From positions 74,976,069-75,040,068 of the forward strand of contig NC_030811.1 of assembly GCF_001704415.2 (NCBI RefSeq): a stretch of 64,000 bases of DNA, given 5' to 3'. Below are positions 11,716-23,500 of this stretch, piece after piece. Positions within the stretch are counted from its first letter, which is position 1. Each line of letters starts with the position of its first letter. The stretch comes from Capra hircus (taxonomy: Eukaryota > Chordata > Mammalia > Artiodactyla > Bovidae). The translations under genes and the position numbers were made by a program. The notes below the pieces were generated by a model. It ran no database searches. It worked only from the letters and a program-made list of their open reading frames with translations, and had not been told where the DNA came from.

Positions 11716-12849
11716 AATGATAGGATACTGAAAGATGAACTCCCCAGGTCATTAGGTACCCAATATGCTACTGGAGATCAGTGGAGAAATAACTCTGGAA
11801 AGAATGAAGGGATAGAGCCAAAGCAAAAATACCCCGATGTAGATGTGACTGGTGATAGAAGCAAGATCCGATGCTGTAAAGAGCAGTATTGCATAGGAAC
11901 CTGGAATGTCAGGTCCATGAATCCAGGCAAATTGGAAGTGGTCAAACAAGAGATGGCAAGGGTGAACATCAGCATTCTAGGACTTAGCGAACTAAAATGG
12001 ACTGGAATGGGTGAATTTAACTCAGATGACCATTACATCTACTACTGCGGGCAGGAATCCCTCAAAAGAAATGGAGTAGCCATCATGGTCAACAAAAGAG
12101 TCCAAAAAGCAGTACTTGGATGCAATCTCAAAAACGACAGAATGATCTCTGTTCATCTCCAAGGCAAACCATTCAATATCACAGTTATCCAAGTCTATGC
12201 CCCAACCAGTAATGCTGAAGAATCTGAAGTTGAATGGTTTTATGAAGACCTACAAGTATCTTTAGAACTAACACTCAAAAAAGATGTCCTTTTCATTATA
12301 GGGGGCTGGAATGCAAAAGTAGGAAGTCAAGAAACACCTGGAGTAACAGGCAAATTTGGCCTTGGAATGCAGAATGAAGGAGGGCAAAGACTAATAGAGT
12401 TTTGCCAAGAAAATGCACTGGTCATAGCAAACACTCTCTTCCAACAACACGAGAGAAGACTCTACACATGGACATCACCAGATGGTCAACACCGAAGTCA
12501 GATTGATTATATTCTTTGCAGCCAAAGATGGAGAAGCTCTATACAGTCAACAAAAACAAGACCGGGAGCTGACTGTGGCTCAGATCATGAACTCCTTATT
12601 GCCAAATTCAGACTTAAATTGAAGAAAGTAGGGAAAACCGCTAGACCATTCAGGTATGACCTAAATCAAATCCCTTATGATTATACAGTGGAAGTGAGAA
12701 ATAGATTTAAGGGTCTAGATCTGATAGATAGAGTGCCTGATGAACTATGGAATGAGATTCATGACATTGTACAGGAGACAGAGATCAGGACCATCCCCAT
12801 GGAAAAGAAATGCAAAAAAGCAAAATGGCTGTCTGGGGAGACCTTACAA
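11691..12849 (+). pseudogene. BovB endonuclease remnant (copy 1, inverted part)
   Basis: Apurinic-endonuclease-like domain that nicks target DNA for insertion. The plus-strand frame (11650-12888, of which 11691-12849 is BovB) is open across the segment. It shows GTWNVRSMN near the domain start, LSELKWTG (catalytic Glu), VYAPTSNAEE, QIDYILCSQRW and GSDHELLIAKF (C-terminal Asp-His). The box normally reading GDWNAKVG is GGWNAKVG here: codon 12304-12306 is GGC, so a catalytic Asp is lost. The frame ends artificially in flanking DNA after LSGETLQI. It is cut off from its RT by the inversion, so it is a dead fragment despite being open. Confidence 0.9.
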
Positions 12850-13039
12850 ATAAGAGGCATTAGGCCCCATTATTTATTACTTAATTAGCTCTTACAAAAG
12901 TGACAGTGCAGTACTCCAAGTCCAGCTTTTCCAAGGAATTAGTTTTTCAAATGTGGTTATATTTGTAGAATAAAAAAGAGATGATCATGAAAGTAAGGTG
13001 AGGAAGAATGACTGCAAAAGGGAAAAATACCGCTTGTTA

Positions 13040-13262
13040 GGGATCTGTATTGTCTATAACTGTCCAGTCCAATATGGCAACCACTAACCACATGTGCCTG
13101 TTTAAATTTAAGTAAATTAAAATGAAAAGTTCAGTTCCTCAGTTGTACCAGCCATGTTTCAAACTCTCAAGAGCTACCTGTGGCTAGTGATCTGGTTATT
13201 GGACAGGGCAGATATAGAGCATTGTCATGATTATATAACCTTCTGTGGGACACCACTGGTTT
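13040..13262. mobile_element. hAT/Charlie-type nonautonomous DNA transposon relic
   Basis: Imperfectly palindromic element. The left arm ctgtccagtccaatatggc...ccactaaccacatgtg mirrors the right arm cacctgtggctagtgat...ttattggacag. The centre is A/T-rich (tttaaatttaagtaaatt), and gcagatatagagcattgtc extends the right end. This layout is typical of a common mammalian hAT MITE-like repeat. I do not assign a subfamily. It is noncoding. Confidence 0.65.
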
Positions 13263-13349
13263 GTATCCATGCTCAAAACCCCCAACATCTTCACATAAAA
13301 TCTAAAACCTCTGTCACGGCCTATCGCTATGGTTTCCAAGGAGATGATA

Positions 13350-13480
13350 CTGTCTACTGGGGGGCATTTGGGAAGTATATGTGGAAGTGCTACTGGTATT
13401 TAATGAGTAGCGACCAGGAATGCCAGACATCTGTGCAATACTCAGAATAGATTCCCACAGGGCAAAAACGTCCTGCATCC
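13350..13480 (+). mobile_element. MER5A-like hAT relic
   Basis: actggggggcatttggg, gtgctactggtatttaatgag and gaccaggaatgcc follow the inner part of the MER5A consensus in order. It is a short, old, noncoding fragment; the open frame running through here (13154-13450) is incidental. Confidence 0.6.
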
Positions 13481-13985
13481 AGCAAAACCTTTGAAAAGTG
13501 CTGGAGTCTATTATTGATAATTATGAATCAAACCTAGCTCCTAACTCCATTTTATATATAAACACGAACTAATGTTTATAGTCTTTTGCCACACACCTAA
13601 TTATCTAGAATGCAACTGTTGCGTACTTCAGGGAATGTCTGTACTTTGTTTTGCTCAGAACTATTCCAAGAGTACTTGCCATTTCAGAAAATCTCTGAAA
13701 ACGTGGCGCTTTTGAGTTGTCAACACATAGGTATCAATCCATTGTCACATTCACAGTGATTTGATGTACAGGTGCAAGGATCCTACTAATTCATATAGCC
13801 TGGGAAATAATTATTTTATTGAAGGCCTTCTACTGCTTCCTGGAACTGGGGAATTATATTAATTTTTTAAAATCATGAGTGAATGTTGTATTATCTACAG
13901 ATTTTTATTTCAAGAGAGTGAAAGGGCCATTTGAAAACATTTGTTATAGGAAAGATGCCTTTGTTTCATAGAGTCAAGTACCTCT

Positions 13986-14185
13986 ATGGGGGAACTTCCC
14001 TGGTGGTCCAGAGAGTAAGACTTCACCTTCTAAGGCAGGAGGTGTGGGTTCGATCCTTGGTAGGAAACTAGGATCCCACATGGTTCATGGCCAAAAGAAC
14101 AAAACATAAAGCAGGCAATATTGTAATAAACTCAATAAAGATTTTTTAAATGGTCCACATAAAAAATAATCTTTTAAAAAAAGAA
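13986..14185 (+). mobile_element. CHR-type tRNA-Glu SINE
   Basis: Sense copy beginning gggggaacttccctggtggt, with a Pol III B-box match ggttcgatcc at 14047-14056 and a family-typical tail (aaacataaagcaggcaatat, aataaactcaataaag, gtccacat) ending in A-rich sequence. Unlike Bov-tA it has no BovB-derived body. CHR SINEs are shared by ruminants, hippos and cetaceans, so this copy is older than the Bov-tA copies here. Confidence 0.85.
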
Positions 14186-14199
14186 CTCTCCTGGGGCTC

Positions 14200-14540
14200 C
14201 TTAAGCCATTTTGGACTTGCTCCCTCTGCTCCCCCCACACCAGCCCCTTGCTCTTTCTCAAGCTCTGCAAACAGACTCCTGCTTCAGCCCTTTGCACTCA
14301 GTGCTCCCATGACCTGAAACACTCTTTTCCCAGTGCTCTCCATCCCTCCCTGACTTAAGTTTCAGCTCAGGTATCAGAGAGAACTTCTCTGAGCCCTTAT
14401 CTGCAATGGCACCCCCACTTCGTTCATCACCCACCTGTCCTGTATCTGATGGTTTACTTGCTATCTGCTCCCAGCTCACTCATGGCGGCAGGGACTTGGT
14501 AGTGTTCACCACTATACCTGCATTGTGATGGGGCTCAATA
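14200..14540 (+). mobile_element. L2 LINE 3' end
   Basis: Sense L2 3'UTR-type text: ttgctctttctcaagctctg, cctgaaacactcttttccc, agtttcagctcaggtatcag, gagaacttctctgagccc, and an end around gtgatggggctcaatatc. It is diverged and noncoding. Confidence 0.7.
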
Positions 14541-15827
14541 TCCCCCTTGAAGAGAGGAAAGAAATTTGAATTCCTCAACAAAGTATTGAGGGTATTGAGA
14601 ACATATATAGCTTAAATGGATATTGGGATTTTATTTGTAATTGAAGTATAGTTGATTTGCAATATTGTATTAGTTTTAGGATTTTTTTTTAAGGTGGGAA
14701 ACCATTTTCTAGAAATCTCAAATGTGTAAAAAATTAAAAGTTGTATTAAGTTTCTTCTTTGTTAAGACTAAACAATCCAATTTTTCAATTTGCTTGTTCT
14801 CCTTGGAATTTATCTCCAGTGATGCCACAAAAAAAAAGCTTGAAGTTATGAGACGCTGTATCCCAGAAACAGTTTGACAGTTTCCTTACTGCTTATAACC
14901 TGCAGTTCCCTACAGAGGCCTCCTCTCCACTGTAGTCTCTGCCAAGTGGTTGTCACAGCATTAATTAAACTGGAAGAATAAAGGCATTGCATGTCATTTT
15001 CTATATTGAATGCCTTCACGTTATGGACGAATCTCCATGGAGAAATCTGGTACATAACTGAAAACAAATGCCTGGTAAGTTTACAAAAGCTCAATCAGGG
15101 TATTGTTAAGGGGAGAGATTGCTGCACACTGAAATATGAACTCTGTTGCCTGTATCATATTTTTTAAATGTCTTGAGAAATATGAGTTTACTATCTTTTT
15201 TATTTTCCAAATTGTATTTCAACTTTATTCCCCAAAGCATTTTCAGCAATTTTTAAATGGTCACATCTTTTTAATAGATACAATTCTTAGTGTTACTGTA
15301 TCCAGACAATAGGCTATCAACTACTATAAAATAAGAGCTATATTGCCTCACTGCATTCATACATATGGATCAAATTTTTAATTTATTTTTAGATGTTCTC
15401 AGGTACCATATATACAAACTGTATTAAGCATATTGCATTTTAAGATATGTGGTTTTAATAACAGTGAGCATAATGAGCTATAAAATCAACTGAAAAACAG
15501 TGGCCTTGCTGTTTTTCAGAAGAATAAATGACTTTGGAAAGATAAGGCTTAATCCCCATGTTCCAAAGTTCAGCTCACTGGGCTTCTGTTAAACTAGGAT
15601 GTGCTGGGATTCTATAGGAGGCCTTCCCCGGAGAGATTGTGAAGAGTTAGCAAAACACCTAGGCCAGCCTTGTGGACCTGAGAGCACAAGGGGAGGGGCG
15701 TGCTGAGAGCCTTGGGAAGGCAGGAGAGCAGAGTGAGGTCTGAAGCAGTCTAGTCCTGTGCTTCTCAAAGCCTGTTTTCTCTGGCTGACCTTACTTGCCC
15801 ACCGTGGTGTGAGAACAGAGATGAAGA
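14541..15827. other. mostly unassigned stretch
   Basis: About 14632-14690 (gaagtatagttgatttgcaa, then a T-run) resembles the reverse complement of an ungulate L1 3'UTR tip. The rest is AT-rich with nothing recognised. Confidence 0.4.
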
Positions 15828-15836
15828 GCTCAGGAT

Positions 15837-16066
15837 CTGGGGCTTCCCAGGTGGTGCTAGTGGTAAAGAACCTGCCCACCAATGTAGGAGACATAAGAGA
15901 CGCAGGTTCCATCCCTGGGTTGGGAAAGTCTCCATCCCTGAGGAGGGCAAGGCAACCCACTCCAGTATTCTTGCCTGGAGAATCCCATGGACAGAGGAGC
16001 CTGGCAGGCTATACAGTCCATAGGGTCACAAAGAGTCGGACACAACTGAAGCGACTTGGCACTCAT
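15837..16066 (+). mobile_element. Bov-tA SINE with 9-bp TSD
   Basis: Sense Bov-tA: tRNA-like head (ggggcttcccaggtggtgct), degenerate B-box (ggttccatccc), Bov-A body (actccagtattcttgcctgg) and BovB-like tail (cacaaagagtcggacacaac). The direct repeat gctcaggat at 15828-15836 and 16067-16075 marks the target site. Confidence 0.93.
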
Positions 16067-16229
16067 GCTCAGGATTTTATAGACTAACTATATTCCTTTG
16101 AATTTAATAATAGTACATTATATTTTATTATTAATGTAATTATTCTTATATTTCTAGTTTTTATTTTTCTAGTAATACTTTTTACTGTAATGCTTAGAAG
16201 TGTTGGTCCACTGAAAATTATATTTTTTT

Positions 16230-16550
16230 CTCTTAAAAAAAGATCCCCAGAAATAGACCCACAGACATAGAAAACAAACTTATGGTTACCAAAGGGGAAA
16301 GGCAGGGGAGGGGTAAATTAGGAGTTTGGGGTTAAAATATACATAGTACTATATATAAAACACTCAACTATCAACAAGGACTAACTGTATAGCACAGGGA
16401 ACTATACTCAATATCTTGTAATAACATAATGGAAAAGAATCTAAAAAAGAACATGTATAAAACTCAATCACTTTGCTGTACACCTGAAACTAACACAAAC
16501 ATTGTAAATCAACTCTATTTCAGTATTTTTTAATTAAAAAAATTTAAAAG
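16230..16550 (+). mobile_element. L1 3'UTR end fragment
   Basis: Sense 3' end of an ungulate L1: agaaatagacccacagacat, ttatggttaccaaaggg, ctgtatagcacagggaacta, tttgctgtacacctgaaact, then an A-rich end near 16530-16550. It is 5'-truncated and noncoding. Confidence 0.75.
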
Positions 16551-17039
16551 TCCCCTTACTGCAGCTAATTTTAGAAGCAATGGTTGAAATAAAATTGAAC
16601 TGTGTTAATAAATCCATTGCCAAGGAGTGCACTCTAAGTAGAACTTTATTTAGAGAAGAGCATAGAAGTATAGATTGTTCTGTTTTTGTATTAGTTGCAC
16701 AATTCCTGAAAAGTTTGAGGTACGAGATGAGAGGGATCATATTATTTCTAAGGTAACTTCTTATCCTGGTTGTGTGATTATTCATTTAACAAACATGTAC
16801 TGTTAAATGTTCCAGATGCTTAGAATACACCATTGGATAAACTAATAAAAATGGAGTTTACATTCTGGTGGAAGGACAAATATAGAAAAGCACGCAGATT
16901 ATGCAAATGTAGAACAGTATTTGATAGAAATGCAAGTTAGGAAGTTACAAGTGCAAGAGTTGTGTGTATGTGTGTGTGTATCTGACCATTTGTGATACTG
17001 TGGTAAGTGTAAGCCTCATTGAGAAGATGACATTTGATT
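16551..17039. other. unassigned stretch
   Basis: Nothing recognised except a short imperfect GT run at about 16961-16981. Confidence 0.4.
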
Positions 17040-17480
17040 AAAAGTTTGAAGATGATGAGGGCTTAGCCATGACGCTTTACGAGGGAAGAGTGGTCCAGGC
17101 TGAGGGGAGAGCTAGCGCAAAGACCCTGAGATAGAAGAGCTGGGAAGACGGGCGAGGGAGCAGTCAGTGCACTGCAGCAGGCTGTTCTGGGGAAGTGACT
17201 GGAGACAGAACGGGAACCTAGAGCTCCTGCGGCAACTGTGGCTTTTCCTCGGAGTGCAATAGGAAACCACAGAGTGCAGGGCCTGGGATTAGAGGCGGCC
17301 CATTTTAAAAGGGCCCCTCAGTCCACTGTGTTTAGAATAGAGTGTGATGGGCGGCCAGTTAGGGGGCTGTTCTCAGTGAGAGGTGAGAGCGGCTTGGTCT
17401 AGAGTGGTTGCAGGAGAAGCAGTGAGAAGTAGGTGGGGTCTAGTTATACTTTTATGGTAGAGCTAACAAGATTTTCTGCC
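17040..17480 (-). mobile_element. L2 LINE fragment, antisense
   Basis: The same antisense L2 region type as at 570-1120: gagggaagagtggtccaggc, caaagaccctgagatagaag, ggcggccagttaggggg, gagagcggcttggtctagag, gcagtgagaagtaggt. It is strongly diverged and noncoding. Confidence 0.65.
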
Positions 17481-19599
17481 CTATGGGGATGTAGCATAGA
17501 AGAGAAGAAAGGATTCAGTTGTCTTGGTCTCGAATCTTATTTTCTACCATTATAACTTCAGAAACATGCTTTTTCAGAGAAACTTTCCTATTATGTGTAA
17601 AAACTACAGTGAAGAGTCATGATTTCAAACCCTGGATTGTAGCCTCCATTGGACTGAGCCTGTGTCTTTTCCCATCTCTGACACTATCATGAGACATGAT
17701 TCCAGGTATACTACAGGCTATTAATGTGTTTCATGGCATAAAAAATTTTATACTTTCATTTACACAGAAGATACATACATGTAATTCTCTCATATATCTG
17801 TGACAACAAGTAATCCCCACAAGCTATCATACTTTATCATCTATCATATATCCATATCATTGTCTATATGATAACGATTCTTGTTTAATGGGTTTTACAT
17901 TCCAACGGGAGTTTAAGCTACTATAGGAGTTAAATTATTATTTCCAAGTTTTACTGGAATCCCAGCTTGAAGAAGGATAAGAAGATAATTCTTTAGGAAT
18001 AGTACCTCTTGTCATTCAGGGTCTGGACCCTGGTGACAGCTCACTGAGACCAGAAGATCCTCCCATATATACTGTCTGTTGTAGAAGTGATGGGACAGTA
18101 AATGTTTAGCATTTTTTAAGGTTTGCTCATTGGAAATGCAAATGGAAGAGCTACAGTTCTGGAGTTTCAACCATGCCCCTTTTGAAATCTAACCTCAATA
18201 AGACCTGAAATCTAGCCCCTTCAAAAACCTGCCTTTTAGTCTAGGACCCTAACATCAGCATTCTCTGGTTTTAGAAACAGAACCTATCCAGAAGAGATAA
18301 AGATGCAACTCACTGGAGGAGCTGTGCTAGACTGTATCAAGTCCTCCACGCGCATAACCCAACTGTCTGCAACTTGTCGCCTTTGAGGCCTACATTACTA
18401 TCCCAAGCAGCAGACTGCAGAAAAGGCTTTGAGTTTAATAAGCATCTTGCCTGAAGTCACTCAGCTGGTTTATTTAGCCAAGATTTAACTCAAATGGTTT
18501 CATCCAAAGCCCCCTGATGTCCACCGTCCCACCACTCTGCCTCTTAACACAACAGAGTACTTGCCAAGTGATAGTCACATTCCTTCCTCTGAAACTCCAA
18601 CATCCCCTGTGGAAAATCCTTTGTAAAGAGAGACCAGGGTATGTCCTCCAGTTTCTATAGTTTACCAACCCTGGGCATTCATCTTGTCTGGATTGAACTT
18701 CAGCCAGTTCATTTTTAGCCAAGTTTCCAACTTAGGCAGCCAGTGGGCAAAACACAAAAACCACCCTGTCGGAATCAGATGAAAAAGAAATACAGGCTGG
18801 GGATTCTTGGCACAACAATGAAGCAGGAAGTCCAGGGCGCTTGCTGCTGTTTTAAATGGTCTCCTACTAACACAGAACAGGGAGCATCCCTCTGGCAGGA
18901 GACACAAGAGCAGCATCCCCTCAGTAGACGAGCAATCACTGCAAACCACCTTTTGAGTTTTTGGAGAGAAGGATGGATTTGCTGGAGCCAAAAAGAAACA
19001 AAACTGACTGCACCACCTCAACACCCGAAATTGAATAGTTCTTGGCAGTGGTACAAGGAGCACAATGAACGCTAAGTCAGCCAAACTCAATTCGATTGAC
19101 CACGTGAATCAAGGTGGGAAAACAAAAACAATTGATTGAAATAGTCCTGCTTGTCCCTTCTGTTCATCCTCCACCCACACCCATCCTTCCCTTTATCCTT
19201 TCCACCTGCTCGGTCCTCAGCCAACATCAGTGGTGTGAGCGCACTAACCCTAAGGGAGCACACATGGGAAGGTGAAGAGGCAGAACGTGTGGGCTTCCAG
19301 AGCACTGAGGCTTCAATCTTTTGTCTCCTCTCATCTCAGAAACAAGGGTCAGGTCAGGAGAGAAGAATCCAGAGTAGAAGTGAGGGGTAACACCTCCAGA
19401 TTCTAATGGGAGGGAGCCCAAGAAAGAGGGGAGAAGGAGAGTTGAGAGGATGGGAAAGTAAAGAACACGGAGTGGAAAAACTAGGAAAAGCAAGAGTGAT
19501 GGGATGAAAAGGAAGGACCCCACCCAGATACCACCAGGAAGGCCCTCCAGAATAACTTGTCCAAACAACACAACAGTACTGTGGCTTTTTCTGCTGTTT
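17481..19599. other. mostly unassigned stretch
   Basis: About 18390-18475 (cttgcctgaagtcactcagc) resembles the core of an antisense MIR, weakly. Otherwise there is no gene or repeat I can support. Several 80-140 codon open frames on either strand have no domain signature. Confidence 0.4.
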
Positions 19600-19611
19600 T
19601 CAGGTCCTTTG

Positions 19612-19819
19612 GCTTCCCTGGTAGTTCAGTGGGTAAAGTGTCTTCCTACAATGCAGGAGACCCAGGTTCGATCCCTGGGTTGGGAAGATCCCCTGGAGAA
19701 GGAAATGGCAACCCACTCCAGTACTCTTGCCTGGAAAATCCCATGGACTGAGAAGCCTGGTAGGCTACAGTCCATGGGGTCGCAAAGAGTCGGACATGAC
19801 TGAGTGACTTTCCTTTCCT
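19612..19819 (+). mobile_element. Bov-tA SINE with perfect 12-bp TSD
   Basis: Well-preserved sense Bov-tA. The tRNA-Glu-like head has an intact B-box ggttcgatccc at 19665-19675, then the Bov-A body, the BovB-derived tail (ggggtcgcaaagagtcggac) and a pyrimidine-rich end. The perfect duplication tcaggtcctttg lies at 19600-19611 and 19820-19831. Confidence 0.96.
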
Positions 19820-19969
19820 TCAGGTCCTTTGAGAATTTAAAATTTTTAAAATAGTATCAAGATATATGTCTGGGAAGTCTTTTTAACCTACCTACTGAGC
19901 GCTGGTGGGACTGAACTCCATCTGCTTGGAGCCCCTCTGTCTTCCTTCACAGAACCACTGATGGTTACC

Positions 19970-20130
19970 TGCCTCCATTAGTGTGAGTCCTGTCTCTCTC
20001 CCACCCCCAAAACGTAAACGCTATCAAGAGTGAGGACTGTCTCTAGGAGTCCTGCCTTTATAGACTGCCTTTATAGTCCCTGCCCTTCATATGATTCTTG
20101 CCTCATGTCGGGGACTTAATAAATAAAAAA
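19970..20130 (+). mobile_element. possible L2 3' end
   Basis: gctatcaagagtgaggactg and ggggacttaataaataaaa resemble the last part of an L2 3'UTR. A short internal direct repeat (tgcctttatag twice) lies near 20052-20076. This is a weak call. Confidence 0.4.
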
Positions 20131-20153
20131 TCTAAGTACCATAAACCAAATCA

Positions 20154-20528
20154 TTCAGTTCAGTTCAGTCACTCAGTCGTGTCCAACTCTTTGTGACCCC
20201 GTGGACTGCAGCACACCAGGCTTCCCTGTCCATCACCAACTCCCAGAGCTTACTCAAACTCATATCCATAGAGTCGGTGATGCCATCCAACCATCTCATC
20301 CTCTGTCGTCCCCTTCTCCTCCTGCCTTCAATCTTTCCCAGCATCAGGGTCTTTTCAAATGAGTGAATTCTTCACATCAGGTGACCAAAGTATTGGAGTT
20401 TCAACTTCAGCATCAGTCCTTCCAATGACTATTCAGGAGGACTGGTTGGATCTCCTTGCAGTCCAAGGGAGTCTCTAGTGTCTTCTCCAACACCACAGCT
20501 CAAAAGCATCAATTCTTCAGCACTCAGA
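20154..20528 (-). mobile_element. BovB / ART2-like 3' fragment, antisense
   Basis: The 3' end of a BovB on the minus strand, beginning with the ttcag repeats at 20157-20168 and running through the C-terminal RT coding region (atctcatcctctgtcgtccc decodes in reverse to the RR-rich RRGRQRMRW type segment). It stops at gcatcaattcttcagcactc. It is of the older subfamily type (agcttactcaaactcat) and not coding. I found no clear target-site duplication. Confidence 0.88.
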
Positions 20529-23500
20529 CACTGCAGCCATGAAAATATATCCTGTGTGACTGCATGTATAGAAAGATCCAAAACAGGCAATACTAATCCA
20601 TGGACAGGAGTCAAAATTATTTTGGGGTAAGAGTAATAGTGGGAGGTGCCGTGAGGGGGCCTCTTAGAAGTAACGATGTTCTATCCTTGAGCTAGGTAGT
20701 GTTTTTTTAATATTATAAATCTGTTTTATTTAGTGGTTGCAAGTTGGCAAAGAGCAGAGGAAACATCGCAGGGATTTAGGCCCTGTACATCTCAGAACTG
20801 TCATTCCTGTTGTCATACTGCAAGGGAGGACCCAACGCCTGTCTGGTGGGAAATTTCCTGGGTCAGTGGCAAGTCAGGGGAATTTCCTCTGTTGTAGCAT
20901 AGGACGCAGGCAGTGATCTTCTGACGGTTGACAATAGAAGCTCAGGTGGAGCAGGTGTTGGCAGAGTTGGCAGAGAGGAGATGCGGGCTCTCATCAACCT
21001 CAATTCTAACTACAGAAGTAAGAGAAGTAGAAAGCAGGAGAGAGGAAGGAGCTGGAGGAGAGAGCAGTGCAGCTGAGAGGGGGCCTGAGACATTGTGGAA
21101 CCTACCTGAAGGCAGGGCTTCCATGCTTGTAGCTCTTCTTGCTGGAGAAGGAGGTGGTACTGTATTTGAGGAGATGGGACTGCTGCCTCTGGTGGAGCTG
21201 AGGGCATTTCCCACAAAAAACTTTTTTAAAGTTTCCATTGTGAAACATATTACGCTTATATCATTATATCATTTATATCATAAATTTATTTATGATTTGT
21301 GCACTTTTCTGTATGTATATGTGTGCTTCAATGAAAAGTTTACTAAAATTATAAAAGAAAAATCAGAGAATTAGCTACTGTAGACAGAGGATCTATCAAA
21401 AGAAATTGAGGTGGCTCAGGGACTCTAATTATACAAGGAGCTGTTTCTCCCTTCTTTCTTTTGCTGAGTATGAATTAAAATAGCTTGCAAATTATATGAC
21501 AGGCCTCACCAGCAGTTCCTAAACATAATTACTCAGTAGCACATCTTATTTCACTGCTGATCAATCATTGATCCTTAACAGGTCAACAAAAAGGAATGCA
21601 TCCATATGTATTGCAAAGTGCAATCTAATTAAAGACCTCTGTAGTCAGTCCCATGTTCTATATTATTGATTCCCCAAAATGTTGTTACACCGGAGGCAAA
21701 CAAAAAGACTTTCCTGCATCAGTAAGCTTTCAGGATGTCAGACACTGAAAAGTGAATTGTGCCTCTGATTAATTGACTTTAATAATAATAATTTTATTTA
21801 TATAGAGACCTTGCCAAGGTATTCAGGGAGCTGTAAAGCAAGCCACAATCCATGATTAAAGCATTATACAAGCAATATATAACAAGACTCCCTCCTAAAG
21901 TAAAACAATGGGAAGAGATGGATGGGGCTGAGATATGAAGGTGCAGGAGAGGGGACGGGCTGTAGATTCAGTGTGGAAAGGGTGGGTGATAAATGCTTCG
22001 TTAGAGGAAGAGGGGAGTTTCCTGGGATTGGCAAAGGAGTGTAATTGAACAGAGTTGCATTGAAATAATGGCCTATGGGGAGTCAGTCTGAACCCTGCAA
22101 AGACCTGTGCACTTCCTCCTCTCTGACTCTGATGAAGGGAGCACAGATAATCATCACATCTTTCCTGTCAGCTACATCCTATCTATGGGCAAAGGTTTTC
22201 ATAATGATCCAAAGAGCAGAAGTTAAACACATAAATTATCCCTCACTTCTTGACATTGGCAAAAGATCTGGGTAATTTTCTTTTTATCAGCTCCTAGTGA
22301 AGTCCTGGGAAATATAAACATGTGTGCAAGTGACTGTGAAGGTGCCCAAGTATGAGAATTCTGGGAGAACAACAGCAGGAACTGAGAATTAGGTGTGATC
22401 AGCTGGGGCTTCCTTCCTCTGCAGACCCTTCCCCAGTTCCACCTGCATGCCTTTCCCATGCCTGCCCCAGCTCCCATCTGCCCACATGACCTCTCTCTTC
22501 ATCCATGGCTCCTCTCTGGGTCTTTTCAGTTTTTTACTTTCTTCTCTTGTGGTTTGCAATCAATGCATGGACATTATTTTAAAATGTGCAAGGCAGAGAG
22601 GAATGTAAAGAAGTGGAAAAAAATTATCCCTAGTCCAACCACCCCAAACGCAACTGCTTTTTTGATATTTCCTAAAATATTGTATTAATGTGTGTGTGTG
22701 ATGTATTTACAAGAATAACACCTCCATGGATATGTACCACAGTGTTGTCAGTGGTTATTCTAGGTGGTGGGATGATGGTTCTCACTTTTATCTTTATACC
22801 TTTATATAATGTTGGAAAAAACATACATATCTATTGGTTAAAAATCAGGGGAAAACAACAAAGTAAAAAAGAGTCAAGCAGGTTATTTTTCTATTGAGAT
22901 TTGTCACCTGATATTAAATGTTATCTAGCCCATCTTTTTTAGATGGGATGATATGATACAATTTGATTCCCAAAAAGATGAGTGGCAGATGGTGAAGCCA
23001 CATTTTTGGACAGAATGTTGATGGTCTGCTTCTATTCCACTCTAGGTTACAAGTTTAATTTTTATTTAGTTTGGTTCTGTAAGTAACAAGAAAAGAGAGT
23101 CATTGTAGGAAAAGTAAAACTAATTAACAATAACCACAAGTGATGAGATGAATGATTAAAAATGACACAGCCCCAGTAGCAAGGTGATATGTGCAGTTAA
23201 ACAGAAAAGCTGAGGTCACTGAAGGGAATTTTTCCCTACTCAGGGCTGGGGCAGGGGATTCCCTGTGGCTCAATTAACTCCACCTAATTCCCGGGTAAAT
23301 TGAATAAAATGTTTATCTTATGTTGGGTAAATACAGTGGTTAATATCTACGCAGTAGACTGCAATGCTGTCTGCAATGAAAAAAAAAACAAAAAAAACCA
23401 AACCCCTCTTTTGTTTTGTTTTGTTCTTACCTAGATTGGCTACATAGTCATGTGCCTTTGTTTGATGAAAGCTGAAAAGATGTTCTGGCAGGGAGGAAGT

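Larger units (their letters stand above)
9979..12849 (-). mobile_element. BovB LINE with 5' inversion (twin-primed), copy 1
   Basis: A single BovB insertion in two opposed pieces. The 3' part (9979-11690) lies on the minus strand, ending at its 3' tail in the ttcag pentamer repeats near 9980-9997. The 5' part (11691-12849) lies on the plus strand. Perfect 12-bp direct repeats ataagaggcatt at 9967-9978 and 12850-12861 enclose the whole, so it inserted as one event. The inversion junction at 11690/11691 joins the RT-proximal linker (LFKKIRDTKG) to the segment beginning ccccatgaacagtatg. Compared with the copy at 61035, roughly 155 bp at the junction (equivalent to about 62690-62845) and the first ~490 bp of the element are missing. 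This is the structure expected from twin priming. Confidence 0.93.

Noticed and set aside
11650..12888. Apparent 412-aa gene on the plus strand
   Set aside because: It is the inverted BovB endonuclease piece with chance extensions at both ends (start in antisense BovB, end in host DNA).
18662..19090. 142-codon minus-strand frame with Cys-rich stretches
   Set aside because: The other strand is open over nearly the same interval and there is no domain signature.
19665..19675. B-box-like motifs suggesting tRNA genes
   Set aside because: They lie in SINE heads; no full cloverleaf with acceptor stem pairing is present.
20928..21374. 148-codon plus-strand open frame in the repeat-poor island
   Set aside because: No ATG start, no recognised domain, composition changes abruptly from GC-rich to AT-rich midway, and the opposite strand is also open over the same stretch. 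Treated as chance.
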